DNA of 64,000 bases from contig NZ_CP100416.1 in assembly GCF_026017845.1 (NCBI RefSeq), positions 7,678,978-7,742,977 on the forward strand, read 5' to 3'. This stretch comes from Amycolatopsis mediterranei. Its GTDB lineage: Bacteria; Actinomycetota; Actinomycetes; Mycobacteriales; Pseudonocardiaceae. Every line of letters starts with the position of its first letter. Within the stretch, counting starts at the first letter, position 1. The position numbers and the translations under genes were made by a program. Below the pieces are notes generated by a model, which had not been told where the DNA came from, searched no databases, and was given only the letters and a program-made list of their open reading frames with translations. Below are positions 43,275 to 51,955 of this stretch, in pieces.

Positions 43275-43850
43275 TCAGCCGGTCCGGGTCGGGGCGCCCG
43301 AGGGCGGTGTCCCCTGGCCGCCGCCCGGTGCCTGGCCCTGGCCCTGGCCGCCCGACTCGCCGTCCGTCACCGATGTCGCCGTCGCCGTGCTGCCGGACTC
43401 CGTGGCCACCACGGTGACCGTGTCGCCCGTCGCCAGGCCGGTCGCCTGCGCCGAGGTGATCGTGTACGTCTTCGAGAAGCCGTCGTCGCTCTTCGCGGTG
43501 AGGGACGTCGCACTCAGCTCCGTGACCTCGCCCGTCTGCATGATCTTCGTGACGTAGCCGCCGTTGCCGTCGGACGACACGTACTCCCCGTGCAGCGCCG
43601 TGCCCAGACCGCCGCCGCCCCGCAGGCCGCCGGGACCGCCCGTCATGCCGCCCGGACCGGCCTGGGTGCCGGTGGCCGACGACGACGAAGCGGCCCAGAC
43701 CGCGGCTCCGCCGCCGGCCACGATCGCCACCGCGACGGCGCCCGCCGCGATCTTCTTGCCCGGCGACCAGGCCGGTTTCGGGGCCTGACCCGGTGCGGGC
43801 GTCGCGCCCCACGTCTGGTCCGGAGTGGACGGTGCTTGCGGTGTGGTCAT
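43275..43850 (-). CDS. Membrane-anchored exported protein, Gly-rich linker
   Basis: This 191-residue protein has a cytoplasmic Pro-rich N-terminus (about 35 residues), one transmembrane helix (IAAGAVAVAIVAGGGAAVWA) and a Gly/Met-rich linker (GPGGMTGGPGGLRGGGGLG). A small beta-rich domain follows (about 85-150; EVTELSATSLTAKSDDGFSKTYTIT), resembling DUF5666 or similar OB-like domains. It ends in a Gly/Gln/Pro tail. ATG 43848-43850 has GAGGAG upstream. It is divergent from the histidine kinase gene and could be its target or an accessory sensor. Function unknown. Confidence 0.7.
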   Translation of the reverse strand: MTTPQAPSTPDQTWGATPAPGQAPKPAWSPGKKIAAGAVAVAIVAGGGAAVWAASSSSATGTQAGPGGMTGGPGGLRGGGGLGTALHGEYVSSDGNGGYVTKIMQTGEVTELSATSLTAKSDDGFSKTYTITSAQATGLATGDTVTVVATESGSTATATSVTDGESGGQGQGQAPGGGQGTPPSGAPTRTG

Positions 43851-44038
43851 GATGGTGCTCCTCAACGTGATCCTTCGGTGCGATCCACGGTGGAGCCGCT
43901 CGCTGTGTGCGCACTGTGCTTGCCGTCAGCTGTTCCTGTGACCGGAGGAACCGGACATCCGCGACGGGCCGGTCACCGCACAGCCACCTCACAGGCAGCA
44001 CACAACCCGCACACACGGCGCGGACGGACGCTGGCTGC

Positions 44039-45571
44039 ATGGCCGCGCGAACCATCCCGTCCCGTCCCCGCCGGGGACGCCTTTCGCTGCGCGCGAAACT
44101 GACCGGCTCGGTGGTCGTGCTGCTCACCGTGGTGTGCCTGATCGTCGGGGTGGTCAGCGAGTTCGCGCTCGACCTGTTCCTCACCCGCCAGATCGACCAG
44201 CAGCTTTCGGCCGCGGCGAACCGCTCACTGGTCTTCGCGAGCAACGTCCGGCCGCCGGACGGCGGGCCGCCGCCGAACCTGGGCCAGCACCCGCTCGGGC
44301 AGAACGTCGGCACGGTGAGCGCCACCTTCTCGGGCCGGCGGCTCGTCCACGACGACAGCATTTCCGAGCACGGCGGCCGGCTCGAGCTGAGCGCGGACCA
44401 GCAGGCCCTCATGCTTTCGGTGCCCGCCGACGGCGAACCGCACACCCTGTCGTTCGACGACCTCGGCGAGTACCGCCTGATGGCGCTGCCGGTCGCCGGG
44501 ACGTCCGACGTCGTCGTGACCGGCCTGCCGATGAAGCCGGTCGACGACACCCTGCTCACCGTCGGGCTGATCCTGTTCGGCGTGGCCGCCGCGGGCGTGC
44601 TCGGCGCGGCCCTGCTCGGTGCGTTCGCGGTCCGCCGCACGCTGCGCCCGCTCGACCGCGTCGCGGCCACCGCCGCCCGCGTCACCGAGCTGCCGCTCGA
44701 CCGCGGCCAGGTGGCGCTGTCCATCCGCGTCCCGGAGGGCGACACCGACCCGCGGACCGAGGTCGGCCAGGTCGGCTCGGCGCTGAACCTGATGCTCGGC
44801 CACGTCGCCCAGGCCCTCGAAGCACGGCACGACAGCGAAATCCGGGTCCGGCAGTTCGTCGCGGACGCCAGCCACGAGCTGCGCACGCCGCTGGCCGCGA
44901 TCCGCGGGTACGCCGAGCTGGCCGCCCGCGGCAGCGCGCTGGTGCCGCCGGACGTCGCGCACTCGATGGGCCGGATCCAGTCGGAAGCCGTCCGGATGAC
45001 GGCCCTGGTCGAGGACCTGCTGCTGCTGGCGCGGCTCGACGGGGGCCGTCCCCTGGACGTGCGCGAGGTCGACCTCACCCGCCTGGTCGCCGACGCCGTC
45101 GGCGACGCCCGGGTCGCCGGGCGCGAGCACCGGTGGCGCCTGGAACTGCCCCCGGAGCCGGTCCTCGTGCTCGGCGACGTCCAGCGCCTGCACCAGGTGC
45201 TGGCGAACCTGCTGGCCAACGCCCGCACGCACACCCCGCCCGGCACGGCGGTGGTGACGGCGCTGGCCCGCTCGGCCGACGGAAGCGCCGTGCTCACCGT
45301 GACCGACGACGGCCCCGGCATCGCGCCGGACCTGCTCCCGGACGTCTTCGAGCGGTTCGCCCGAGGCGACTCGTCGCGCTCCCGCCACGCCGGCAGCACC
45401 GGGCTCGGGATGGCGATCGCCGCCGCCGTCGTCGTCGCCCACCACGGCACGATCGAGGTGCACAGCCGGCCCGGGCGGACGGAGTTCGCGGTGCGCCTGC
45501 CCGTGGCCGTGCCCGCACAGCGAGTGCACAGCATCGGCACAACCCGGCCCCAGCTGGGCACCGGAAGCTGA
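44039..45571 (+). CDS. Two-component sensor histidine kinase (no adjacent regulator)
   Basis: About 510 residues: helix 1 near residues 20-45 (GSVVVLLTVVCLIVGVVS), an extracellular sensor domain of about 120 residues, helix 2 (LILFGVAAAGVLGAALLG) and a HAMP domain. HisKA carries FVADASHELRTPLAAIRGYAEL, and HATPase_c has NARTHTPPG, DDGPGIAP and STGLGMAIA. The kinase belongs to the EnvZ/TcrY-like class sensing the envelope or environment. No response regulator gene is adjacent on either side, which is unusual. The downstream GT39 gene begins about 100 bp after and may be co-transcribed. Start ATG 44039 (MAARTIPSRPRRGR) places basic residues before helix 1. Confidence 0.9.
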   Translation: MAARTIPSRPRRGRLSLRAKLTGSVVVLLTVVCLIVGVVSEFALDLFLTRQIDQQLSAAANRSLVFASNVRPPDGGPPPNLGQHPLGQNVGTVSATFSGRRLVHDDSISEHGGRLELSADQQALMLSVPADGEPHTLSFDDLGEYRLMALPVAGTSDVVVTGLPMKPVDDTLLTVGLILFGVAAAGVLGAALLGAFAVRRTLRPLDRVAATAARVTELPLDRGQVALSIRVPEGDTDPRTEVGQVGSALNLMLGHVAQALEARHDSEIRVRQFVADASHELRTPLAAIRGYAELAARGSALVPPDVAHSMGRIQSEAVRMTALVEDLLLLARLDGGRPLDVREVDLTRLVADAVGDARVAGREHRWRLELPPEPVLVLGDVQRLHQVLANLLANARTHTPPGTAVVTALARSADGSAVLTVTDDGPGIAPDLLPDVFERFARGDSSRSRHAGSTGLGMAIAAAVVVAHHGTIEVHSRPGRTEFAVRLPVAVPAQRVHSIGTTRPQLGTGS

Positions 45572-45585
45572 GCCCATGACCGCTG

Positions 45586-45642
45586 TGACATCCGGGGCTT
45601 CGCCCCGACCCGGGGGCTCCGCCACCCGGAGCCCCCGGAAAG
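45586..45642 (+). repeat. GC-rich double-hairpin repeat, second copy
   Basis: TGACATCCGGGGCTTCGCCCCG starts this element and a 12-bp stem (CCGGGGGCTCCG/CGGAGCCCCCGG) follows. It is almost identical to the copy upstream of ndk (8066-8120). It lies between the histidine kinase stop and the GT39 gene and could end or attenuate the kinase transcript. The phase is open, so it might be translated as part of the GT39 N-terminus if the ATG at 45576 is used. Confidence 0.7.
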
Positions 45643-45671
45643 AAGCCGCTCTCGCGTCCCGCGAAACCGTC

Positions 45672-47516
45672 GTGACCTCGTCAGCTCCCGGTCGCCGTTC
45701 GTGGCACCGGCCCGCTCTGGCCGCTCTCCTGCTCGGCACCGCCGTGCTCTACCTGTGGGGCCTCGGCGCCTCCGGCTGGGCCAACGCGTTCTACTCCGCG
45801 GCCGCGCAGGCGGGATCGCAGAGCTGGAAGGCGCTGTTCTTCGGCTCCAGCGACGCGGCCAACGCGATCACCGTCGACAAGACCCCGGCCGCGCTGTGGG
45901 TGATGAGCCTGTCGGCGCGGCTGTTCGGCGTGAACGCGTGGAGCATCCTGGTGCCGCAGGCCCTGATGGGCGTGGGCTCGGTCTGGCTGCTGTACGCCAC
46001 CGTCCGCCGCTCGTCCGGGCCGTCGGCCGGGCTCGTCGCGGGCCTGGTGCTGGCCCTGACCCCCGTCGCGGCGCTGATGTTCCGGTTCAACAACCCGGAC
46101 GCCCTGCTCGTGCTGCTCCTGGTGGCGGGCGCGTACTGCGTCGTGCGCGCCTGCGAAGCGGCGAGCCCGCGCTGGCTCGCGCTGGCCGGCGTCGCGGTCG
46201 GCTTCGGGTTCCTGGCGAAGATGCTGCAGGCGTTCCTCGTGCTGCCCGCTTTCGCGCTCGCTTACCTCGTCGCCGCCCCGGTGTCGCTGGGCAAGCGGCT
46301 GCTGCACCTGCTCGGCGCACTCGGGGCGACGGTCGCCGCCGCCGGCTGGTACCTGGTGGTCGTGGCCCTCTGGCCGGCCGCGGACCGGCCGTACATCGGC
46401 GGCTCGCAGACGAACTCGCTGTGGGAATTGATCTTCGGCTACAACGGCTTCGGCCGCATCACCGGCGACGAGGTGGGCAGCGTCGGCGGCGGCGCCGGCC
46501 GCGGCTGGGGTTCGACGGGCCTGTCGCGGCTGTTCGGCAGCGAGATGGCGGGCGGCATCGCCTGGCTGCTGCCGGCGGCGCTGCTGGCGCTGGGCGCCGG
46601 GCTGTGGTTCACCCGCCGGGCCCCGCGCACGGACGCGTCCCGGGCGGCCCTGCTGCTGTGGGGCGGCTGGCTGCTGGTGACGGCGCTGGTGTTCAGCTAC
46701 ATGGGCGGCATCATCCACCCGTACTACACGGTCGCGCTGGCCCCGGCGGTGGCGGCGCTGGTCGGGACGGCGGCGGTCCAGCTGTGGCGGCTGCGCGCCC
46801 ACCCGGCGGCCTCGGGCCTGCTCAGCGGCGGCGTCGCGGTGACGGCGCTGACGGCGTACCTGCTGCTGGGCTCGTCGTGGCAGCCGTGGCTGGCCCCGAC
46901 GGTGCTGGTGGGCGGCCTGCTGGCGGCGGTGGCGCTGTTCTTCGCCACGCACCTGACCCGCTGGGCGGCTTCGTCGGTCGCGGCGTTCGCCCTGGTCATG
47001 CTGTTGTCCGGGACGGGCGCGTACACCCTGGCGACGGCGGCCACGACGCACAGCGGAGCGATCCCGTCGGCCGGGCCGTCGGCCGGTTTCGGCGGCCGCG
47101 GTCCCGGCGGCTTCGGTGGTCCCGGCGGCTTCGGCGGCGGTCGTGGTGGCGGCCCCGGTGCGCTGCTTTCGACGACACTCCCCGGCGCTTCGCTCACGGC
47201 GTTGCTCCGGCAGGACGCAGCGAAGTACACCTGGACGGCGGCGACGGTGCTGTCGAACGCCGCAGCGGGCTACCAGCTGGCCAGTGGCGCACCGGTGATG
47301 GCGGTGGGCGGCTTCAACGGAACGGACCCGTACCCGACGCTGGCGCAGTTCCAGCAGTACGTGGCGAACGGGCAGATTCACTACTTCCTGGGCGAAGGCA
47401 TGTCGATGCAGGGCACCAGCGGCTCGGACGCCGCCCAGCAGATCGCCGAGTGGGTGGCTTCGCGCTACGAGGCATCCACTGTGGACGGCGTAACGGTCTA
47501 CGACCTGACCCAATGA
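45672..47516 (+). CDS. ArnT-like glycosyltransferase family 39 (first paralogue)
   Basis: About 614 residues with 10-12 transmembrane helices. The first outer loop has GSSDAANAITVDKTPAALW, as in GT39/ArnT-like C6-type transferases that take sugars from polyprenyl phosphate; RFNNPDALLVLLLVAGAY and FGFLAKMLQAFLVLPAF are further family blocks. A Gly/Phe-rich loop (FGGRGPGGFGGPGGFGG) precedes the C-terminal exported domain ending in YDLTQ. It is a paralogue of 58176-59999. GTG 45672 is preferred because the frame upstream runs through an intergenic repeat; ATG 45576, 5 nt after the kinase stop, is the alternative. Confidence 0.88.
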   Translation: MTSSAPGRRSWHRPALAALLLGTAVLYLWGLGASGWANAFYSAAAQAGSQSWKALFFGSSDAANAITVDKTPAALWVMSLSARLFGVNAWSILVPQALMGVGSVWLLYATVRRSSGPSAGLVAGLVLALTPVAALMFRFNNPDALLVLLLVAGAYCVVRACEAASPRWLALAGVAVGFGFLAKMLQAFLVLPAFALAYLVAAPVSLGKRLLHLLGALGATVAAAGWYLVVVALWPAADRPYIGGSQTNSLWELIFGYNGFGRITGDEVGSVGGGAGRGWGSTGLSRLFGSEMAGGIAWLLPAALLALGAGLWFTRRAPRTDASRAALLLWGGWLLVTALVFSYMGGIIHPYYTVALAPAVAALVGTAAVQLWRLRAHPAASGLLSGGVAVTALTAYLLLGSSWQPWLAPTVLVGGLLAAVALFFATHLTRWAASSVAAFALVMLLSGTGAYTLATAATTHSGAIPSAGPSAGFGGRGPGGFGGPGGFGGGRGGGPGALLSTTLPGASLTALLRQDAAKYTWTAATVLSNAAAGYQLASGAPVMAVGGFNGTDPYPTLAQFQQYVANGQIHYFLGEGMSMQGTSGSDAAQQIAEWVASRYEASTVDGVTVYDLTQ

Positions 47517-47604
47517 CGAGACGTGACCCGACCGAGTTAATCGAGAACTTCGCAGCAGAAGTCGTTTCGTGCAAGGATGTGCGCTCGGCCGAACAGGAGT
47601 ACCG

Positions 47605-48243
47605 ATGACCGAACCTCACGTGCGGCCGGCCCGTCCGGCGGACGTGAGTTCGTTCGCCGCCGAGTTGGGTGATCCGGGATTCTTTGTCGATCGAATGAGC
47701 CGCCATTTGCAGGGAAGAGGTGTGCTCTTCCTCGCTTTGCTCGATCACCGCCCGGCAGGTGTTGTCTACCTGTGGCTCGAGGACGCCGAAGAACCCCCGC
47801 TCCGCCGGCATCTTCCCGGTGTCCCTCTGCTCACCCACCTCGAGGTACACCGAGACCTGCGCAACCTTGGGATCGGAGCTGCGCTGGTCGAGGCGGTCGA
47901 GCGGTATTCCGCCGAGCACAACCGCGACCGGGTGACCTTGGCGGTCCGCACGGACAACAGCGCGGCGGCCCGCCTGTACGACCGTTTGGGCTACCGGGAC
48001 TGGGGGCACGGCAGCATCACTTGCTACGCGCAAAGGGTGCTGCCGAACGGCGGCATCCTGGTGGAGCCGGAACACTGTCACGTGCTCGTCAAGCAGCTGC
48101 TGCCGGTCAAACCCGCGCCGCGATCCAAGGCATTACCGATCGGCCGTCTCGTCCTCATGAGAGGGACCTCGACCTCGGTCCGTGCCAGCAATGGAATGTC
48201 CAAGGCTTCGAGGGCGTGCCCGACACCCGAACCGCCGCGGTGA
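47605..48243 (+). CDS. GNAT family N-acetyltransferase
   Basis: This 212-residue protein has the acetyl-CoA-binding motif A LTHLEVHRDLRNLGIGAALVEAVE and motif B TDNSAAARLYDRLGYRDWG. The acceptor is unknown. ATG 47605 follows AGGAG at 7 nt. The GNAT domain ends near residue 160; the last 50 residues overlap the 3' end of the convergent GT-A-like gene by 166 bp and look like read-through sequence. Base use is less GC-rich than in the neighbouring GT39 gene, as in the rest of this accessory stretch. Confidence 0.82.
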   Translation: MTEPHVRPARPADVSSFAAELGDPGFFVDRMSRHLQGRGVLFLALLDHRPAGVVYLWLEDAEEPPLRRHLPGVPLLTHLEVHRDLRNLGIGAALVEAVERYSAEHNRDRVTLAVRTDNSAAARLYDRLGYRDWGHGSITCYAQRVLPNGGILVEPEHCHVLVKQLLPVKPAPRSKALPIGRLVLMRGTSTSVRASNGMSKASRACPTPEPPR

Positions 48244-49283
48244 TCCCGTCTGAGGTCGGTGATCCGCTGGCGCCAGCGCACACAGTCCTGCTGCCACGCA
48301 CGCAGGTACCGCAGGCACAGCTCCGGCGTGATCAGCTCGCTGCGGCCGACCGCCGCCTTGAGCGCGTCGACCATCCGCGCCTGCTGGGCCGCCTCGATCG
48401 GCGACGCCTGCACCAGCTTGATCGTCTCCCGGATGATCCGGCGGCGATCGTTGAGGAACTCGCGCCAGTACGCCTTGGTGGCCTGCGCCAGGCCGAGGTG
48501 GTTGTCGAACAACCCGAACACGCCTTCGGCCAGGGTGTCGCCCAGTTCCTCACCGCGGGCGCGCCGGGGGTCGCGGTAGGGGTCGTAGTCCTTCTGCTTC
48601 GCTTTGCCCGTGGTCGCGGACGGTCGCAGTTTCATGCCGTCCAGCAGGAAGAACCAGTCTTCGTTGTAGATGTTCGGGAAGAACGAAGTGAACGCGGCTT
48701 CGCCGACCTCGAGCGCGCCGCCACCGATGAAAGTGTCCTGCTTCTGCCCCGCGTCCCGGATGGCGTGGCACACGACGGAGTTGTCCGGCATGCCCTCGTT
48801 GGCCAGGCCGACCACCGGGTACTCGTCGAGGAGACCGGCCGCGACGCCGAGGTCCGCGGGGTTCGGCAGCTCGATGTCGTCGTCGAGGAAGAGGATCCGC
48901 TTCCAGCCGGCGAGCACCGCGATGAGCAGCCCCAGATTGCGCTTGTAGCTCGTGTCGGTCTGCCGCCGGAACCGGGTGAACCGAAGGATCTGGTCGGTGG
49001 CGAACGTGGGCACGAGGCCGGGGTTCAGCAGATCGGTGTCGATGGCGAGCGCGCGGACGCCGGCGTTCTTGGCCGCCAGGGCCGCGGCGGACGCGGTGGA
49101 CCGGAGGCTGCAGAGCAGCAGGAGGAACACGTCGCGTTCCTTCGCCACGGCGATGGCCTGCCGCAGGTAGGCAGCCGGCCGTCCGGTGGGGACGATGATC
49201 GCGTCCATGGCCGCACCAGGAGCGTCCGCCACATCGATGTGGGCCAGCAGGTCCTGATGGGACTTGTGCTGCCGCGCGTTCAC
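48078..49283 (-). CDS. GT-A fold glycosyltransferase-like protein
   Basis: This 401-residue protein starts at GTG 49281-49283, overlapping the stop of the XRE gene by four bases (GTGA), so the two are coupled. NLGLLIAVLAGWKRILFLDDDIELP contains a DDD triplet (residues 134-136) of the DxD type that binds metal-nucleotide sugar in GT-A enzymes. The N-terminal part has Rossmann-like strands (AIIVPTGRPAAYL, LLLLCSLRSTASA). YNEDWFFLLDG near residue 220 could hold the acidic acceptor-side residues (as ED in GT2). No transmembrane helix is seen. The last 40 residues overlap the GNAT gene. Substrate and role unknown; linkage to the regulator suggests a small regulated unit. Confidence 0.6.
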   Translation of the reverse strand: MNARQHKSHQDLLAHIDVADAPGAAMDAIIVPTGRPAAYLRQAIAVAKERDVFLLLLCSLRSTASAAALAAKNAGVRALAIDTDLLNPGLVPTFATDQILRFTRFRRQTDTSYKRNLGLLIAVLAGWKRILFLDDDIELPNPADLGVAAGLLDEYPVVGLANEGMPDNSVVCHAIRDAGQKQDTFIGGGALEVGEAAFTSFFPNIYNEDWFFLLDGMKLRPSATTGKAKQKDYDPYRDPRRARGEELGDTLAEGVFGLFDNHLGLAQATKAYWREFLNDRRRIIRETIKLVQASPIEAAQQARMVDALKAAVGRSELITPELCLRYLRAWQQDCVRWRQRITDLRRDHRGGSGVGHALEALDIPLLARTEVEVPLMRTRRPIGNALDRGAGLTGSSCLTST

Positions 49284-50353
49284 GCGGCGGCCTCGGGCCA
49301 CTCGTGCAACCGGTTCTCCTCGAGGGTCCAGTCGGGGGTCAGCCCCTGTCCCCCGACGACAGGCACGCGGCTGATGATGCTGAAGGATTCCACATCGCCG
49401 AACCGGTCTTGCACGTACTCGGAATTCCGGTCGCGGAACCGCGCGTCGGTCAGCGCGCGAACCGCTCCGAGCGTGCCACGACCGTACATACCATTGCACA
49501 CGGTCACGGTGCGCTTTTGGTTGAACGGACTTTTACCGCGGTAGAAGTGGGCGACGTCTTCCAGCAGGTGACCCTGCCGGTCGAGCTGCGGTTCGAACAG
49601 GCGTGCCCCGCCGTCCCGCTGCACCCGGAACCCGCCGTGCTCGGCGTCGTCCTCCCGGGCGACCTGGTCCACGGGCAGCTCCACCCGCTCGATCACGTCC
49701 CGGGTCACCGAGTTCCAGTCGACGCCGCCGAGCAGCACGAGGTGGCTCGTGTAGTCGTCCGCCTCCAGTTCCTCGCTGGTGCAGAACGTGACGTTGTTGT
49801 CCGGGTTGCGCGCGCGGATGTGCCCGAACAGCTCGATCAGCGCGTCCGGGTCGGCGTAGGTGTACAGCGAGACGAAGTCGGCGCTCTCCGGGTCAGCATA
49901 GGACAGGTGCCGCCGGTACTTCTCCGGCAGCCGCGCGCACACGATCGTGATGTTCTGGCCTTGTTCGAAGGTCCAGATGTCAGCCACCGGGGCCGGCGGC
50001 GCGACATTCGCCCGGCCGTCGCGAAGCGCCAGGAGCTCGTCCAGAAGTTCCTCGCGCCGCGCCCGCTCCTCGTCCGTCAGTTGTCCGACGGGGAGGACGC
50101 GCAGCGTGCCGCCGTCCAGCGACCGCCGGGTCGCGAACAGCGTCGCGTAGGTGTCGAGCCGCCTGGTCGGCGGCGTGACCGGCTTTTCCGTGTTCTCCCA
50201 CGACGAGATCAAGGAGATGCTGAGGGACTTGCTGCCGCCGAGCGCCTTTGCGAGCTGCGCCTGAGTGATCCCGGCTTCGGGCCACTGGGTCTCGCGCAGC
50301 GCGCGCAGGCGGTGAGCGAGCGCGGACCACTGTGCCTGCTGGACTGCGGCCAA
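49280..50353 (-). CDS. XRE-type HTH protein with uncharacterised Rossmann-like domain
   Basis: This is a 357-residue protein. Residues 10-75 form an XRE helix-turn-helix (GITQAQLAKALGGSKSLSISLISSWEN). A charged helix (about 92-113) links to a domain of about 220 residues with alternating strands and helices: NITIVCARLP, HLVLLGGVDWNSVT (204-217), then RTVTVCNGMYGRGTLGA (281-297) and FSIISRVPVVGG (324-335). The same motif order occurs in the membrane-anchored protein at 60035-60817. The domain looks like a Rossmann or SLOG-like ligand-binding unit; I know no named family for it. The gene heads a two-gene operon with the GT-A-like gene. The ATG is at 50351-50353. Confidence 0.7.
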   Translation of the reverse strand: MAAVQQAQWSALAHRLRALRETQWPEAGITQAQLAKALGGSKSLSISLISSWENTEKPVTPPTRRLDTYATLFATRRSLDGGTLRVLPVGQLTDEERARREELLDELLALRDGRANVAPPAPVADIWTFEQGQNITIVCARLPEKYRRHLSYADPESADFVSLYTYADPDALIELFGHIRARNPDNNVTFCTSEELEADDYTSHLVLLGGVDWNSVTRDVIERVELPVDQVAREDDAEHGGFRVQRDGGARLFEPQLDRQGHLLEDVAHFYRGKSPFNQKRTVTVCNGMYGRGTLGAVRALTDARFRDRNSEYVQDRFGDVESFSIISRVPVVGGQGLTPDWTLEENRLHEWPEAAA

Positions 50354-50476
50354 GACTTCGCCACCCTTCAGGATTTCAGTAGCGCGGGCGAGTCCCGGAC
50401 TTTACTCCCCGGCATGACAGCTGAGGGCCGAGGCGACTCGATCGCTCCGGGTATTCCACGCCCTACAGTCTCCTTG

Positions 50477-50489
50477 ACTGAACTTCAGT
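50477..50489. promoter_or_regulatory. Inverted repeat upstream of the cyclase-like pseudogene
   Basis: ACTGAACTTCAGT is a perfect inverted repeat with a one-base centre. It overlaps TTGACT (50475-50480), a possible -35 element of the plus-strand pseudogene. It lies in the divergent region between that pseudogene and the XRE gene, so the XRE protein is a candidate binder. Confidence 0.45.
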
Positions 50490-50514
50490 TTCGGCCTGAA
50501 GGCAGGGGCGGGAC

Positions 50515-50858
50515 ATGACTACTCCAGCCCAGCACCCCCTCCACCGGGCCATGGTGGCGGTCGACATCGAAGGCTCGACGACGCGGACCAACCCGCCGGG
50601 CCCGGTACGGCGAGGACGTCGACATCGTCTGCCGCTTCGTCGACACGCAGGAACTCCGGCGGCAGCTGAGTATCACGGCCACTCCGCTGGTGGTCGTCAT
50701 TTCACCGGAGATGCACCGCTTCGTCGTCCGGCACGGCTACCGGGGATCGATCACATCGCGTACTTCCAGACGGTGCCGATAAAGTCGGCACCCAGCGGGT
50801 CCGCGGGTGGCTGCATGTTCCAGAGGCCGTCGCGGCGGTCTTCCCGACGGTGACATGT
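50515..50858 (+). pseudogene. Decayed cyclase-like gene (internal deletion, frameshifts)
   Basis: The start is clear: GGCAGGGGCGGG then ATG, reading MTTPAQHPLHRAMVAVDIEG, then STTRTN. This is the N-terminus of a family of streptomycete proteins resembling class III nucleotidyl cyclase domains. After about 30 codons the homologous frame jumps: RYGEDVDIVCRFVDTQELRRQL is read in another frame, so a large internal part (perhaps 100 codons) is missing. Two more single-base losses follow (GGCTACCGGGG and GATAAAG, compared with the second copy at 54957-55169). The remnant cannot encode a working protein. Confidence 0.75.
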
Positions 50859-50902
50859 CCGACCCGCCCGTCTCGGATCCGTGGCAAGGCGATCAGCCGG
50901 GT

Positions 50903-51955
50903 TCAGCGCCTGCCCAGGACCTCGGTAACCAGCGTGGACAATTCCCCGCCATGCCACGAGCTGGCCGAGAACCTCTCCTGGGCTATTCCCTGCCAAGGGG
51001 TGTTCTCCGGTCCCGACGTCAGCCGCCCGTCAGCCGTGAGCGTCCCGATTTCCTGAGCCGCAACGCCTTCTCCTCGCAGAGCCTCCGTCACCCGTTGGAC
51101 GTCCCCGGCCCCGGCCGCTACGACGAGACCCCAGTCGCCCCAAGTCTGGGCGAGGGCGAATGGGGGTAACCCACACTGCTCGGCCACCGAAGCCGGCCAC
51201 TCGTCCAGCTCGAACTCGCCTGTGACCGCCGCACCGAGGCCGTTCGCTTCGCACAGCGTGCGGACCGTGGCGAAGAGGCCGTCCGAGACGTCCATTGTCG
51301 CGCGGGCGAGACCGGTTGCCGCCAGCACCCGGCCCGCCTTCAGCTGGGCCGTCGGACGGCAGGCGCGCCGCCACACCTCTGCCCGGTCCGGCTGCGGGAG
51401 CGTTGCCTGGCCCGTCTCCAATAGGGCCGCGGCCCAGAGGTACCCGGGGGAACCGACCAGGATAAGACGGTCGCCGCGCTGGGCTCCGGACCTCCTGAGC
51501 CTCCTGCCCGGACCACACCGGCCGATGGCCGTCGCCGTCAGCTGGACGACTTCGCCGTCGCGGATGTCGCCGCCCGCGACCTTGGTTCCGTGCGCCACGC
51601 AACAGTCGTCGACGCCGTCGAGCAGGCGCTCGAACTCGCCTACCGTCGTCGCCTTGGGCAGGGTGTAGTTGACGACCAGCCCGAGCGGCTCCGCGCCTGC
51701 TGCGGCCAGGTCCGAGAGGTTGATCGTCGCCAGCAGCCAGCCCGCGTGGTACAGATCCGGTTCGCGCAAGAGGTTGACCAGCGGCGTCGGGCAACTGTCC
51801 GTGGTCGCGACCAGTTCGCTCCGCGCACTTACCGCGCCTAGCAAGGCGCTGTCGTCGCCGAAACCCTCCACGGCACCGTAGCGCGGCTGGAAGACCTTCT
51901 CCTGGATGCCCCGTTCACCCAGGTCGCCGAGGGTGAGTTCAGTTGTGCCGGACAT
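50903..51955 (-). CDS. ThiL/PurM-like (AIR synthase-related) kinase
   Basis: This 350-residue protein matches the PurM/ThiL superfamily: GFGDDSALL (residues 31-39), ATTDSCPTPLVN, NLSDLAAAGAEPLGLVV (79-95), KVAGGDIRDGEVVQLT and MDVSDGLFATV. The layout is that of thiamine-monophosphate kinase, but the GGEDYEL motif of ThiL is replaced by TWGDWGLVV, so the substrate may differ. It is the last gene of a four-gene operon; its start lies 17 nt inside the deaminase-like gene. It may phosphorylate or adenylate a product made by the upstream genes. A second role as the cell's ThiL cannot be excluded. Confidence 0.8.
   Translation of the reverse strand: MSGTTELTLGDLGERGIQEKVFQPRYGAVEGFGDDSALLGAVSARSELVATTDSCPTPLVNLLREPDLYHAGWLLATINLSDLAAAGAEPLGLVVNYTLPKATTVGEFERLLDGVDDCCVAHGTKVAGGDIRDGEVVQLTATAIGRCGPGRRLRRSGAQRGDRLILVGSPGYLWAAALLETGQATLPQPDRAEVWRRACRPTAQLKAGRVLAATGLARATMDVSDGLFATVRTLCEANGLGAAVTGEFELDEWPASVAEQCGLPPFALAQTWGDWGLVVAAGAGDVQRVTEALRGEGVAAQEIGTLTADGRLTSGPENTPWQGIAQERFSASSWHGGELSTLVTEVLGRR

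Noticed and set aside
50515..50858. Intact small gene starting at the ATG 50515
   Set aside because: After about 30 codons the homologous sequence continues in other frames, and comparison with the second copy shows two base losses; a decayed gene is a better reading.
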